DNA from: an uncultured Erythrobacter sp.
Lineage (GTDB): Bacteria; Pseudomonadota; Alphaproteobacteria; Sphingomonadales; Sphingomonadaceae
Assembly (NCBI GenBank): GCA_947499505.1
Contig: CANMOQ010000002.1
Span: forward strand, 496,001-560,000
Length of the DNA stretch: 64,000 bases
Direction of reading: 5' to 3'
Shown: piece after piece, positions 1 to 8,314 of the stretch
Layout: every line of letters begins with the position of its first letter
Numbering within the stretch: position 1 is the stretch's first letter
Notes under the pieces: generated by a model
Databases searched by the model: none
Told to the model about the DNA's origin: nothing
Seen by the model: only the letters and a program-made list of their open reading frames with translations
Translations under genes and position numbers: made by a program

Positions 1-1
1 T

Positions 2-271
2 GGTTGCACGATTGAGGATCGCGGCTTTGTCGGGTTGGGCGCGATTGCGATGAACAAATCGGTGATCGGCTCAGACGCCATGCTGGCAGCGGGCGCGATG
101 CTGACCGAGGGCAAGGTGATGGAGCCTCGCATGCTGTGGGCCGGTCGCCCGGCCAAGCCGATGAGAGAGCTATCAGATGCCGCGATCGCCGGAATGAAGG
201 CCGGGGTCGCGCATTACACTGAGAACGCGAGACACCATGCCGTTGCCGTATTTGAATGTGGCCTAACTTGA
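2..271 (+). CDS. gamma-class carbonic anhydrase-like hexapeptide protein, C-terminal part
   Basis: The reading frame is open from the window edge and ends at a TGA at 269-271, so the 5' part of the gene lies outside. The visible 89 residues show the end of a left-handed beta-helix (short hydrophobic-x-G type turns such as GFVGLGAIA and MLAAGAMLTEGK) followed by the WAGRPAKPMRELS segment. That segment is typical of the YrdA/PaaY branch of gamma carbonic anhydrase-like proteins, just before their C-terminal helix. Members are soluble trimers that bind zinc between subunits; the metal ligands would lie upstream and cannot be checked. Specific enzyme activity is inferred from family only. Confidence 0.75.
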   Translation, partial: GCTIEDRGFVGLGAIAMNKSVIGSDAMLAAGAMLTEGKVMEPRMLWAGRPAKPMRELSDAAIAGMKAGVAHYTENARHHAVAVFECGLT

Positions 272-289
272 GGCCATGGTCAACCCCAC

Positions 290-784
290 CTAAACACCAC
301 TATTGAGATGTCGCAGCATGTGCGGCACCAGATCAGCCTTGCCGAGCTCTACACCCAAGCTGCGCATGATCGCGTAGGCGATGCTGGTGTGGAAATAGAA
401 GTTCGGAAATGACCAGTCGGCCACATAATCGGCGACGGACAGGCGAAATTTCATCCCATTTGGCAGCTCCAGATCGACCATTGTGTCATCTGGCAGGAGT
501 GTCTGCTCATCAAAGGCATCGAGCATGGCAAGAGTCTCAGCGACCCTTGCTTTTGCCTCGACAAGGGTGGTTGGATCATCTTCATTCGATGCGAGCTCGG
601 CGGTTGAAATCGTGTTTAGCGATTGCCGCGGAAAGTTGGCCAGCATCCGGATTTGCGTTGCAAAGGGCAGCATATCCGGCGCGAGGCGGCCATCAATGAT
701 CGTGTCGGCGGCTTCGTGAGCAGCGGCTTTCTCCAGCATTCCAGACAGGGCGGCGAGCATATTGCGATAGGTAGTGATGGGCAT
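290..784 (-). CDS. DUF1993 family protein
   Basis: A 164-residue soluble protein of the DUF1993 family, which is related to four-helix DinB-like folds and has no settled function. The start at 784 was chosen because a strong Shine-Dalgarno sequence (GGAGGT) sits 5-10 bases before its ATG; a longer frame from a TTG at 835 would read through a palindrome and overlap the ligase stop. Features seen are a helical N-terminus (MPITTYRNMLAALSG), a DLELPNG segment and a WSFPNFYFH motif that fits the family. It lies 47 bases downstream of the DNA ligase gene on the same strand, but the palindrome at 795-811 suggests separate control. Confidence 0.75.
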   Translation of the reverse strand: MPITTYRNMLAALSGMLEKAAAHEAADTIIDGRLAPDMLPFATQIRMLANFPRQSLNTISTAELASNEDDPTTLVEAKARVAETLAMLDAFDEQTLLPDDTMVDLELPNGMKFRLSVADYVADWSFPNFYFHTSIAYAIMRSLGVELGKADLVPHMLRHLNSGV

Positions 785-794
785 TGTGACCTCC

Positions 795-811
795 AGTTGC
801 AATTTGCAACT
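795..811 (-). promoter_or_regulatory. perfect palindrome before DUF1993 gene, candidate operator
   Basis: Arms AGTTGCAA (795-802) and TTGCAACT (804-811) are exact reverse complements around one central base. The site lies 11-27 bases upstream of the DUF1993 start, just beyond its ribosome binding site. An 8-base perfect dyad at this position is what a dimeric winged-helix repressor would use. No regulator gene is adjacent, so the protein that binds is unknown. Confidence 0.5.
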
Positions 812-831
812 TAGATGCTGGGCGCGATTGG

Positions 832-2427
832 TCAATCCCTGATGAGAGACCGTAAGTTGTCCAACCGGTCCGCTTCGTGCACTGGCTTGTCCCAGCGGAT
901 GCGGTGGATGCGTGGGAAACGCATGGCCAGGCCGCTTTTGTGGCGCTTGCTCGAGTGAACACTGTCAAACGCGACCTCGAACACCAACGTTCGCTCCACC
1001 TCGCGCACTGGGCCAAAGCGGTTGAGCGTCGTTTGGCGCACTAGCTTGTCGAGCTTCTTCAGTTCCGCATCGGTGAAACCCGAATAGGCCTTGCCCACGG
1101 GCAGCAATTCTGCGCCTGCGTCTGGATCGCCGTCCCAGCAGCCAAAGGTGTAATCCGAATAGAAGCTCGACCGCCTGCCAGAGCCGCGCTGCGCATACAT
1201 CAACACGCAATCCACCAGCAGCGGATCGCGTTTCCACTTGTACCACAGCCCGACCTTGCGCCCGGCGATATAGGGCGCGTCCCTGCGCTTCAGCATCAGG
1301 CCCTCGATGGCATCTTCGCGCGCGCCTCCACGGATCTCAGCGAGATGCGAAAAGTCGCGCGCCGCAACTATTTGCGAGAGGTCAAAGTGACTATTGGGCA
1401 GACGCGGCATCACCGCCTCCAGAGCCGCGCGGCGCTGTTCCCAACCAAGCTCCCGCAGATCTTCACCCTCTAGCAGCAAGACGTCATAGAGCCTTACGAA
1501 GGCCGGCAGCTCGGCGAGCATCTTCTTACTCACCTTCTTGCGGCCCAGGCGCTGCTGCAAAGCGTTGAAGCTGGCCGCGCCGCCGATCTCGCCCCCTTGA
1601 ACTGATCCGCGCACCATCAATTCGCCATCCACCACGGCATCAATCGGCAAGACATCGAGTAGCTCAGGAAAGGTTGCCGATATGTCGTCGCCAGAGCGGG
1701 AATAGAGCCGGGTTTGGCCGTTCACGCGCACCAATTGCACACGGATGCCGTCCCATTTCCACTCCGCCGCGTAATCGCTGAGATCCACCTCCTCGTCTTC
1801 GAGCGGGTGAGCGAGCATAAAAGGGCGGAACATGGGCCGATTCGTGACATCTGGCGGATCACCGCCATCGGCGGCCCAGGCGAACAGTTCCGCATAAGGC
1901 GGCTCCAGCGCGTGCCAATATTCCTCGACCTCTTCGACCGAGACATCAAAGCTTTGCGCAAAGGCCGTCTTCGCAAGCCGGGCAGACACGCCAATCCGCA
2001 TGCCGCCGGTGGCGAATTTGATCAGGGCAAAGCGGCCATTCTCATCGAGCCGATCGAGCAGCTTTGGCAGTTCGGTGGGCGCGCTGGCTCGGGTCAGGGA
2101 GGAGAGTGTCTCTACCACTTCGGCAATGCTGGGTGAATTTTCCGATGACGTACTACCTTCTGGCCACAGCAGGCTTGCCGTTTCCGCCGTGTCGCCGACG
2201 AAATCGCGGCTGAGCGTCCATAACACCGGGTCGACGCGCTCCTTTAAGAGATTGCGGAAAGTGTTTGCCTTCACCGCCGGGAAATCGACTGATCCTGTCA
2301 GCGCCGCCAATGCCCAGCCGCGATCAGGATCGGGCGTCTCGCGCAAATAGGCGGCGATCAGCGCCAGCTTGCGGTTGCGGCTGGTCGTATAGACCAGCGC
2401 ATTCAGGAGGGCGGCGAATTCTTCCAC
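832..2427 (-). CDS. ATP-dependent DNA ligase, bacterial repair type
   Basis: A 531-residue ATP-dependent DNA ligase. The nucleotidyltransferase motif I is EWKWDGIR at residues 222-229 with the adenylated lysine at K224. It is preceded by an alpha-helical N-terminal domain of about 200 residues and followed by an OB-fold domain ending near the C-terminus. Size and domain order match the ligase of the bacterial exonuclease/helicase/ligase repair cassette, implicated in DNA-damage tolerance, rather than the LigD type. The start is a GTG at 2425-2427 that directly abuts the TAG stop of the exonuclease gene, so the two are almost certainly co-translated. The cassette's usual Lhr-like helicase and small phosphoesterase are not next to it. 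Confidence 0.9.
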   Translation of the reverse strand: MEEFAALLNALVYTTSRNRKLALIAAYLRETPDPDRGWALAALTGSVDFPAVKANTFRNLLKERVDPVLWTLSRDFVGDTAETASLLWPEGSTSSENSPSIAEVVETLSSLTRASAPTELPKLLDRLDENGRFALIKFATGGMRIGVSARLAKTAFAQSFDVSVEEVEEYWHALEPPYAELFAWAADGGDPPDVTNRPMFRPFMLAHPLEDEEVDLSDYAAEWKWDGIRVQLVRVNGQTRLYSRSGDDISATFPELLDVLPIDAVVDGELMVRGSVQGGEIGGAASFNALQQRLGRKKVSKKMLAELPAFVRLYDVLLLEGEDLRELGWEQRRAALEAVMPRLPNSHFDLSQIVAARDFSHLAEIRGGAREDAIEGLMLKRRDAPYIAGRKVGLWYKWKRDPLLVDCVLMYAQRGSGRRSSFYSDYTFGCWDGDPDAGAELLPVGKAYSGFTDAELKKLDKLVRQTTLNRFGPVREVERTLVFEVAFDSVHSSKRHKSGLAMRFPRIHRIRWDKPVHEADRLDNLRSLIRD

Positions 2428-3459
2428 CTACTCCGCCTCTTCCTCGCGCCCGACCATTGCGAGCGCGCGGGCCTTTCGCTGGCCCAGCTCGCACCATCGA
2501 AGTAGTGCCTCTTCGCGGCCATGCGTGATCCAGGTTTCGCTCGGATTCACCTCGAGGATGGTGTTTGTCAGTTCATTCCAATCGGCGTGATCAGAGATGA
2601 TCAGCGGCAATTCAACGCCGCGTTGCCGAGCTCGTCCGCGCACCCGCATCCAGCCGCTCGCCATGGCAGTGATCGGGTCGGGCAGCCGTCGCGACCACCG
2701 GTCATTGAGTGCCGCTGGTGTAGCGACGACGATGTGCCCGCGCATATCATCCTTGTTTGCATCCGCAACCAGCCGCAGTTCGCCTAGATCCACGCCGTGT
2801 TCCTCATAGAGGCGGCACATTTTCTCTATCGCGCCGTGAAGATAGATCGGCTGGTGATGGCCCGCGGCGCGCAATTCGGCGATCACCCGCTGCGCCTTGC
2901 CCAAGGCATAGGCGCCCACTGCGACGCATTGGTCCGGATTGGCGCTCAGCACGCCGAGCAATTTGGCCATTTCTTGTTCAATTGGTGGGTGAACGAAAAC
3001 AGGTAGGCCAAAGGTCGCCTCGGTGATGAACACGTCGCAGGGGATCACCTCGAATGTAGCGCAGGTGGGGTCGTGACGCCGTTTATAATCTCCGGTGATC
3101 ACCACCCGCTCTCCGGCGTGTTCCAGCAGGATCTGCGCGCTGCCGAGCACGTGGCCTGCGGGGAAAAAGCTCGCCTTCACGCCGCCGGCTAGGCTGATCG
3201 TCCCGCCATATTGCACTGGCGTGGCCTTGGAGGGCATCTCGCCCTCTCCATTTTCAATGCCAGTGCGATAGCGCAGGGCCATGATCGCCAATGTTTCCGG
3301 CGTGGCGATTGTCTCTCCGTGCCCGCCGCGTGCGTGGTCGGCATGGCCATGGGTGACCAGTGCGCAGTCGACGGCGCGCCCCGGATCGATCCAGCAATCG
3401 GCAGGGACGATTTGCATGCCCCAGGGCTCGGGCCGAATCCAGGAGAATGGGGCGCTCAT
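2428..3459 (-). CDS. ligase-associated DNA exonuclease (beta-CASP metallo-beta-lactamase fold)
   Basis: A 343-residue nuclease of the metallo-beta-lactamase/beta-CASP superfamily. The metal-binding motif HGHADH is at residues 37-42; later there is a DYKRRHDPT segment and a C-terminal SDHADWNEL motif, as in SNM1/RNA-processing relatives. The N-terminus (WIRPEPWGMQI) matches the ligase-associated exonuclease subfamily. Its TAG stop touches the GTG start of the ATP-dependent ligase, forming a two-gene repair operon. It probably trims damaged or mismatched DNA ends before sealing by the partner ligase; substrate is inferred from the family and operon. Confidence 0.9.
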   Translation of the reverse strand: MSAPFSWIRPEPWGMQIVPADCWIDPGRAVDCALVTHGHADHARGGHGETIATPETLAIMALRYRTGIENGEGEMPSKATPVQYGGTISLAGGVKASFFPAGHVLGSAQILLEHAGERVVITGDYKRRHDPTCATFEVIPCDVFITEATFGLPVFVHPPIEQEMAKLLGVLSANPDQCVAVGAYALGKAQRVIAELRAAGHHQPIYLHGAIEKMCRLYEEHGVDLGELRLVADANKDDMRGHIVVATPAALNDRWSRRLPDPITAMASGWMRVRGRARQRGVELPLIISDHADWNELTNTILEVNPSETWITHGREEALLRWCELGQRKARALAMVGREEEAE

Positions 3460-3471
3460 GACTTAGATACG

Positions 3472-3505
3472 AAAAAGGGCGCGAACCGTATGCTGGCGCG
3501 CGCCC
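3472..3505 (-). terminator. intrinsic terminator of clpA
   Basis: On the minus strand the arms GGGCGCG and CGCGCCC (plus-strand positions 3499-3505 and 3477-3483) enclose a 15-base loop and are followed by TTTTTC. It lies about 20 bases after the clpA stop and just before the exonuclease start. Confidence 0.75.
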
Positions 3506-3525
3506 TCTTCTTTGGTTTGGTTGGC

Positions 3526-5952
3526 TTAGCTTTCGCTATCGCTGCCTCCCGTGTCGCTCCCGCCGGTATCGCTGCCAGAGGCCTCGGGCTTGGTATCGCC
3601 GCTATCCTTTGCAGGCGGCGTTTTTTTCGCGGCGGGCTTTTTCTTCGCCGGAGCTTTGCGTTTCGGCTTGGCCTTGGGCGGGGCGGGGGTGAGCTCGAAA
3701 GTCGGCTTACCGTCCTTGATCCCGACATGCACTTCGCCGCCATCGGCAAGTTTACCGAACAGCAGTTCCTCAGCGAGCGGCTGCTTGATCTTATCTTGCA
3801 GCAGCCGGCCCATTGGCCGCGCGCCATAGAGCTTGTCATAGCCCTTCTCGGCCAGCCAATCGCGCGCATCACCATCAAACTGAATGTGCACGTTTTGCTC
3901 GGCCAGTTGCAGTTCGAGCTGAAGGATGAACTTGTCGACCACGCGGGCCACAGTGCTCCTACCCAGATAGGCGAATGGCACGATTGCATCCAAGCGGTTG
4001 CGGAATTCCGGCGTGAACATCTTCTTCACAGCCTCGCTGCCAGCGTCTTCCTTGGACACGTCGCCAAAGCCGATGCCCTGGCTCGCCATATCGGATGCGC
4101 CGGCATTGGTCGTCATAATCAGCACGACATTGCGGAAATCGACCGTTTTGCCGTGGTGGTCGGTCAGACGGCCATTATCCATCACCTGCAGCAGGATATT
4201 GAACAGGTCCGGGTGGGCCTTCTCAATCTCATCCAGCAGCAGGACGCAATGAGGGTTCTGATCAACCGCATCGGTTAAAAGACCCCCTTGGTCGTAACCA
4301 ACATAGCCTGGAGGTGCACCGATCAGCCGCGACACGCTGTGGCGTTCCATATACTCCGACATGTCAAAGCGCTTCAGCTCAATGCCCATGATCGAGGCGA
4401 GCTGACGCGCGACCTCGGTTTTACCAACACCGGTTGGGCCGCTGAACAGGAAGCTGCCGATTGGTTTGTCTGGATCGCGCAAACCAGCGCGGGACAGTTT
4501 CATCGCCGTCGACAGGCGGTGGATCGCCTCATCCTGGCCAAACACGACGTGCTTGAGATCGCGCTCGAGGTTCTCAAGCGCCTTCTTGTCGTCCTTGCTG
4601 ACCGATTTCGGCGGGATGCGCGCCATGGTCGCGATGACTTGCTCAATCTCGCGGGCAGTGATCTTCTTTTTGCGGCGGCTGGGCGGCAGCAGCATTTGCA
4701 TCGCACCAACCTCATCGATCACGTCAATCGCCTTATCCGGCAATTTGCGATCATTGATATAGCGTGCGGACAGTTCGACCGCGGTTTTCAAGGCATCGGG
4801 TGTATATTTCACATTGTGATGCTCTTCAAAGGCGCTGCGCAGGCCTTTGAGAATTTTCACGGTGTCCTCGACCGTTGGCTCATTCACATCGATTTTCTGG
4901 AACCGGCGCAGCAGCGCGCGATCCTTTTCGAAATGATTGCGGAATTCTTTGTAGGTCGTCGACCCGACACAGCGGATGGTGCCGCCAGACAGCGCCGGTT
5001 TGAGCAGGTTGGAGGCGTCCATCGCCCCGCCGCTGGTCGCGCCCGCGCCGATAACGGTGTGAATCTCATCAATGAAGAGCACCGCATGCGGCATCCCCTC
5101 AAGCTCGGTTACGACCTGCTTCAGTCGTTCTTCAAAATCGCCGCGATAGCGCGTGCCCGCCAGCAATGCGCCCATATCGAGCGAGTAGATCACCGCCTCG
5201 TTCAGCACTTCTGGCACTTCGCCTTCGACGATCTTGCGCGCGAGCCCTTCGGCGATTGCGGTTTTACCAACGCCGGGATCGCCGACATATAGCGGGTTGT
5301 TCTTGCTGCGGCGGCACAGGATTTGGATCGTCCGATCAACCTCGGGCCCGCGGCCGATCAGCGGATCGACTTTACCCGCCTCCGCCTTGGCGTTGAGATT
5401 GACGGTGAACTGATCGAGCGCTGTTTCCTTCTTCGCCGCCTCGGCAGGCTTCTCGCCGCCTTCGGGCTGCGGCTCGTCAGAGCCCTGTACGGATTTCGCC
5501 TCAAGCTGGCGGCCACCCTTGCCAATGCCGTGGCTGATATAGCTCACCGCATCGAGCCTGCTCATATCCTGTTGCTGCAGGAAGTAGACGGCATAGCTGT
5601 CACGCTCAGAGAACAGCGCGACCAGCACATTGGCGCCTGTGACTGTATCCTTGCCCGAGGATTGCACATGCAAAATGGCGCGCTGGATCACCCTCTGGAA
5701 CCCAGCAGTTGGCTGCGGATCGGCCTCTTCCTCGGTCTTAAGCGATTGATATTCTTGATCGAGATACTGTTTTACGACCTCGCCAAGCTCTGCCAGATCG
5801 ACCCCGCATGCGGCCATCACCTGAGCTGCGTCTTCATCATCGATGAGCGCGAGCAGCAAATGCTCCAGCGTGGCATATTCGTGGCGACGCTCCGACGCAT
5901 GGCCAAGTGCGTGGTGCAGCGTTTTCTCTAGGTTCTGGGCAAAACTGGGCAT
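3526..5952 (-). CDS. clpA: ATP-dependent Clp protease ATP-binding subunit ClpA
   Basis: An 808-residue two-ring AAA+ unfoldase that feeds substrates to ClpP in the cytoplasm. Residues 1-145 form the Clp_N domain. The first ATPase has Walker A GDPGVGKT at 224-231 and Walker B VLFIDEIH at 291-298; the second has Walker A GPTGVGKT at 505-512. After the D2 domain comes an unusual tail of about 52 residues (757-808), first rich in Lys, Pro and Ala and then containing two GGSDT repeats and a SDSES end; E. coli ClpA lacks this. The adaptor gene clpS, often just upstream in alphaproteobacteria, is not adjacent. The ATG at 5952 starts directly in the Clp_N motif (MPSFAQNLEKTL). Confidence 0.95.
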   Translation of the reverse strand: MPSFAQNLEKTLHHALGHASERRHEYATLEHLLLALIDDEDAAQVMAACGVDLAELGEVVKQYLDQEYQSLKTEEEADPQPTAGFQRVIQRAILHVQSSGKDTVTGANVLVALFSERDSYAVYFLQQQDMSRLDAVSYISHGIGKGGRQLEAKSVQGSDEPQPEGGEKPAEAAKKETALDQFTVNLNAKAEAGKVDPLIGRGPEVDRTIQILCRRSKNNPLYVGDPGVGKTAIAEGLARKIVEGEVPEVLNEAVIYSLDMGALLAGTRYRGDFEERLKQVVTELEGMPHAVLFIDEIHTVIGAGATSGGAMDASNLLKPALSGGTIRCVGSTTYKEFRNHFEKDRALLRRFQKIDVNEPTVEDTVKILKGLRSAFEEHHNVKYTPDALKTAVELSARYINDRKLPDKAIDVIDEVGAMQMLLPPSRRKKKITAREIEQVIATMARIPPKSVSKDDKKALENLERDLKHVVFGQDEAIHRLSTAMKLSRAGLRDPDKPIGSFLFSGPTGVGKTEVARQLASIMGIELKRFDMSEYMERHSVSRLIGAPPGYVGYDQGGLLTDAVDQNPHCVLLLDEIEKAHPDLFNILLQVMDNGRLTDHHGKTVDFRNVVLIMTTNAGASDMASQGIGFGDVSKEDAGSEAVKKMFTPEFRNRLDAIVPFAYLGRSTVARVVDKFILQLELQLAEQNVHIQFDGDARDWLAEKGYDKLYGARPMGRLLQDKIKQPLAEELLFGKLADGGEVHVGIKDGKPTFELTPAPPKAKPKRKAPAKKKPAAKKTPPAKDSGDTKPEASGSDTGGSDTGGSDSES

Positions 5953-6144
5953 GGGTCTGATTGTCTCTGGCTTTGGGCTTTAAAAGAGTGGGGTCTCTAA
6001 ACGGTTTGGCTTGCTATTGGTCCGCGCGAATGCGCAGACCGGGGCGCTTGCAGCATATATGGGACGCCCTTTCTCAATTGCGACTCTGCACATGGGCTAA
6101 ACCCACAAGACGGCATAAATCGGGCGGCGGGCTGTGGGATGGGA

Positions 6145-6348
6145 CTATCCGCCCGGCTTCTTAAACAGGGCATCGGCCGCCTGCATGTGCGCAGCAGTTT
6201 TCACTGAATGCGAAGAAACTCGAGCGATTTCAGCCTCTAGCAGAGCAATTCGCTCGTCCAATTCGTCTTGCGAATAGGGCGCCAAATCCTCCGCCGCGAG
6301 CTTGCTCGCCGCATCTCCTTTTGCGCGTGGCTGATCGTCGTCTTCCAT
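6145..6348 (-). CDS. DUF1192 family small protein
   Basis: A 67-residue acidic protein matching DUF1192: an N-terminal MEDDDQPR stretch, a central helix with DELDERIALLEAEIARV, and a short tail ADALFKKPG. The family is confined to alphaproteobacteria and has no known function; the central part is likely a short coiled coil. It is divergent from the quinone oxidoreductase gene, a neighbour pair seen in related genomes. The 192 bases between it and clpA hold no gene; a GC-rich stem (CGGGCGG with CCGCCCG on the minus strand) overlapping and following its stop may act as a weak terminator. Confidence 0.8.
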   Translation of the reverse strand: MEDDDQPRAKGDAASKLAAEDLAPYSQDELDERIALLEAEIARVSSHSVKTAAHMQAADALFKKPGG

Positions 6349-6483
6349 ATTGGTTCACAACATCGCAAGCAGAACGGCTTGCTGTCAATCCGCGCCATCG
6401 TTAATCGCCACCACTACCGAAGTTTCTCGCGTCTGACCCCGGGGCAAGGGGAGGGCCAATGAAGCGTGGCAAGGGGCAACACG

Positions 6484-7506
6484 ATGGTCGATCACAATTC
6501 GGCGGCACTTCCGCAGCATATGCAGGCGATTGGTTTCACTGCGCCGGGCGGGCCCGATGTTCTTGTTCTGGAGCAAGCGGGCGTTCCGCAGCCCGGCCCG
6601 CAAGATGTGCTGATCCGTGTGGCTTTTGCCGGGGTCAATCGGCCCGACTGCATTCAGCGCGCGGGCAATTATCCCGCGCCTGCCGGAGCCTCGCCAATCC
6701 TTGGGTTGGAAGTTGCGGGCGAAGTTGTGGCGGTGGGGACAGAGGTTCCGCCCGAGCTGCTCGGTAATCGTGTTGCGGCGCTGACGCCGGGCGGCGGATA
6801 TGCGGAATATTGCATCGCCCCGTGGCAGCATTGCCTGCCTGTGCCCGATAACATGCCGCTCGAAAAAGCCGCGGCTTTGCCAGAGACGTTGTTCACCGTG
6901 TGGCACAACGTGTTTGAGCGCGGGCTGGCCTGCGATGGGGAGCGCTTGCTGGTTCACGGCGGCACCTCTGGCATTGGCACCATGGCGATCATGCTGGCCA
7001 AGGCGTTTGGCGCGGAAGTGATCGTGACTTGCGGCGATGATGAGAAATGCGCCGCCGCGCGCGAGATTGGCGCTGATCTGGCGATCAATTACCGCTCGCA
7101 AGATTTTGTCGAGGTGATCAAGCAGCATACCAATGGTGAGGGCGTGAACATCGTTCTCGACATGGTTTCTGGCGACTACGTTCCGCGCAATCTCAAATGC
7201 CTGGCTGAGGATGGGCGGCATGTGACCATTGCGATCCTTGGCGGCGCAAAGGCAGAGATCAACATGGCGTTTGTAATGATGCGCCGCTTGGTGCTGACCG
7301 GATCGACGCTTCGCCCGCGCTCCGATGCGTTGAAGTCGGCGCTCGCTGAAGAGATCACGCGCCATGCCTGGCCATTGTTCGTGAGCGAAGAACTTGCCCC
7401 GATTATGGATCAAACCTTCCCCTTGGCAGAGGCCGCCGCGGCCCATGCCCGGATGGAGGCCGGCAATCACATCGGCAAAATTGTTCTGGAGGTATGCGGT
7501 GGCTGA
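6484..7506 (+). CDS. NAD(P)H-quinone oxidoreductase, zinc-independent MDR family
   Basis: A 340-residue member of the quinone oxidoreductase branch of medium-chain dehydrogenases/reductases, reducing quinones or enone substrates with NAD(P)H in the cytosol. The N-terminal GroES-like domain contains GVNRPDCIQRAGNYP; the Rossmann domain has HGGTSGIGTMA at about 158-168 and IVTCGDDEKC after it. The zinc ligands of alcohol dehydrogenases are absent, as expected. The ATG at 6484 was preferred over a GTG at 6466 because AAGGGG lies a few bases upstream. It overlaps the start of the GST gene by eight bases, so the two are probably coupled. Confidence 0.9.
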   Translation: MVDHNSAALPQHMQAIGFTAPGGPDVLVLEQAGVPQPGPQDVLIRVAFAGVNRPDCIQRAGNYPAPAGASPILGLEVAGEVVAVGTEVPPELLGNRVAALTPGGGYAEYCIAPWQHCLPVPDNMPLEKAAALPETLFTVWHNVFERGLACDGERLLVHGGTSGIGTMAIMLAKAFGAEVIVTCGDDEKCAAAREIGADLAINYRSQDFVEVIKQHTNGEGVNIVLDMVSGDYVPRNLKCLAEDGRHVTIAILGGAKAEINMAFVMMRRLVLTGSTLRPRSDALKSALAEEITRHAWPLFVSEELAPIMDQTFPLAEAAAAHARMEAGNHIGKIVLEVCGG

Positions 7507-8128
7507 AACCTATCACTTGCACGAGGACCCTCGCAGCGGAAACTGTTATAAGATCAAGCTGACCGCAGCGCTGGTCGGGCACGAGATCACCGCCACTGAA
7601 TATGATATTCTGCAAGGTGAAACGCGCACGCCAAGCTTTCTACAGAACATCAATGCCAACGGCCGCATCCCGGTTCTTCAAATCGACGGAGAACAGGGAA
7701 CGCGCTTTCTGCCAGAGAGCAATGCGGCGTGCTGGTACTTGGCTTCCGGCTCACCGCTCATCCCGCAAGACCGTTTTGTGCAGGCCGATATGCTGCGTTG
7801 GATGTTCTTTGAGCAATACAACCACGAGCCCAATGTCGCGACTCTGCGATTTTGGCTGGCAATTGTGGGCGAAGCCAATCTGTCTTCAGAGCAATCCGCT
7901 CAAATTGAGGCCAAAAGGGCGGCTGGTGAGGCCGCGATTGCGCTGCTGGATCAGCAGCTGGGCGAGTCGGCATTTTTATGCGGCGATGAAGTGACTTTGG
8001 CGGACATTGCCTTGTTCCCATACACCCACGTTGCGGATCAGGGCGGGATCGACCTCGAAAGCTTTAGCAACGTTTGCGCTTGGATTGACCGCATCAAGGG
8101 ATTGCCAGGCTTCACGCCAATGGTTTGA
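7499..8128 (+). CDS. glutathione S-transferase family protein
   Basis: A 209-residue cytosolic GST. The N-terminal thioredoxin-like half has the SGNCYKIKL active-site region near residues 12-20, INANGRIPVLQ with the cis-proline, and LPESNAACWYLA for glutathione binding. The all-helical C-terminal half contains GDEVTLADIALFPY. The start is the GTG at 7499, six bases after GGAGG and eight bases inside the end of the quinone oxidoreductase gene. Substrate is unknown; the coupling with an oxidoreductase suggests detoxification of reactive electrophiles. Confidence 0.88.
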   Translation: MAETYHLHEDPRSGNCYKIKLTAALVGHEITATEYDILQGETRTPSFLQNINANGRIPVLQIDGEQGTRFLPESNAACWYLASGSPLIPQDRFVQADMLRWMFFEQYNHEPNVATLRFWLAIVGEANLSSEQSAQIEAKRAAGEAAIALLDQQLGESAFLCGDEVTLADIALFPYTHVADQGGIDLESFSNVCAWIDRIKGLPGFTPMV

Positions 8129-8265
8129 ATCGCTGATGGGCGTGTTTTCGCGCTCAATCCGAACCCTATTTGCAAGAATTTCAGGCCGAATCGCGCGGTA
8201 AGCCACGTCATGTGCTGAACTCGCTTGCTCAATGCTGCGCAATTGCCTATCTACGGTCTCGCAAC

Positions 8266-8299
8266 GGCCGCTCCGCAAGGGGCGGCCCTTTTAATTTTT
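8266..8299 (+). terminator. terminator-like hairpin in the leader of trcR
   Basis: Arms GGCCGCTCC (8266-8274) and GGGGCGGCC (8279-8287) pair with one G-U and a GCAA tetraloop, followed by CTTTTAATTTTT. It ends only two bases before the trcR ribosome binding site (ACGGAG at 8301) and about 140 bases after the GST stop. It may terminate the GST transcript, close a small RNA, or attenuate trcR. Confidence 0.65.
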
Positions 8300-8314
8300 A
8301 ACGGAGTTTGCCTC

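Noticed and set aside
3211..4278. Plus-strand frame of 355 residues spanning two genes
   Set aside because: Antisense to the exonuclease and clpA genes and crosses the clpA terminator.
4288..5292. Long plus-strand frame of 334 residues
   Set aside because: Antisense to clpA, whose motifs are intact; the composition (Arg, Asp, Ala) is typical of a shadow frame.
6385..7470. Long minus-strand frame of 361 residues
   Set aside because: It is fully antisense to the quinone oxidoreductase gene, rich in Arg/His, and has no family motif; such frames arise from GC-rich codon bias.
8126..8195. GANTC (CcrM methylation) sites upstream of trcR
   Set aside because: Two GAATC sites occur, but this is close to chance expectation for the length and one overlaps the GST stop.
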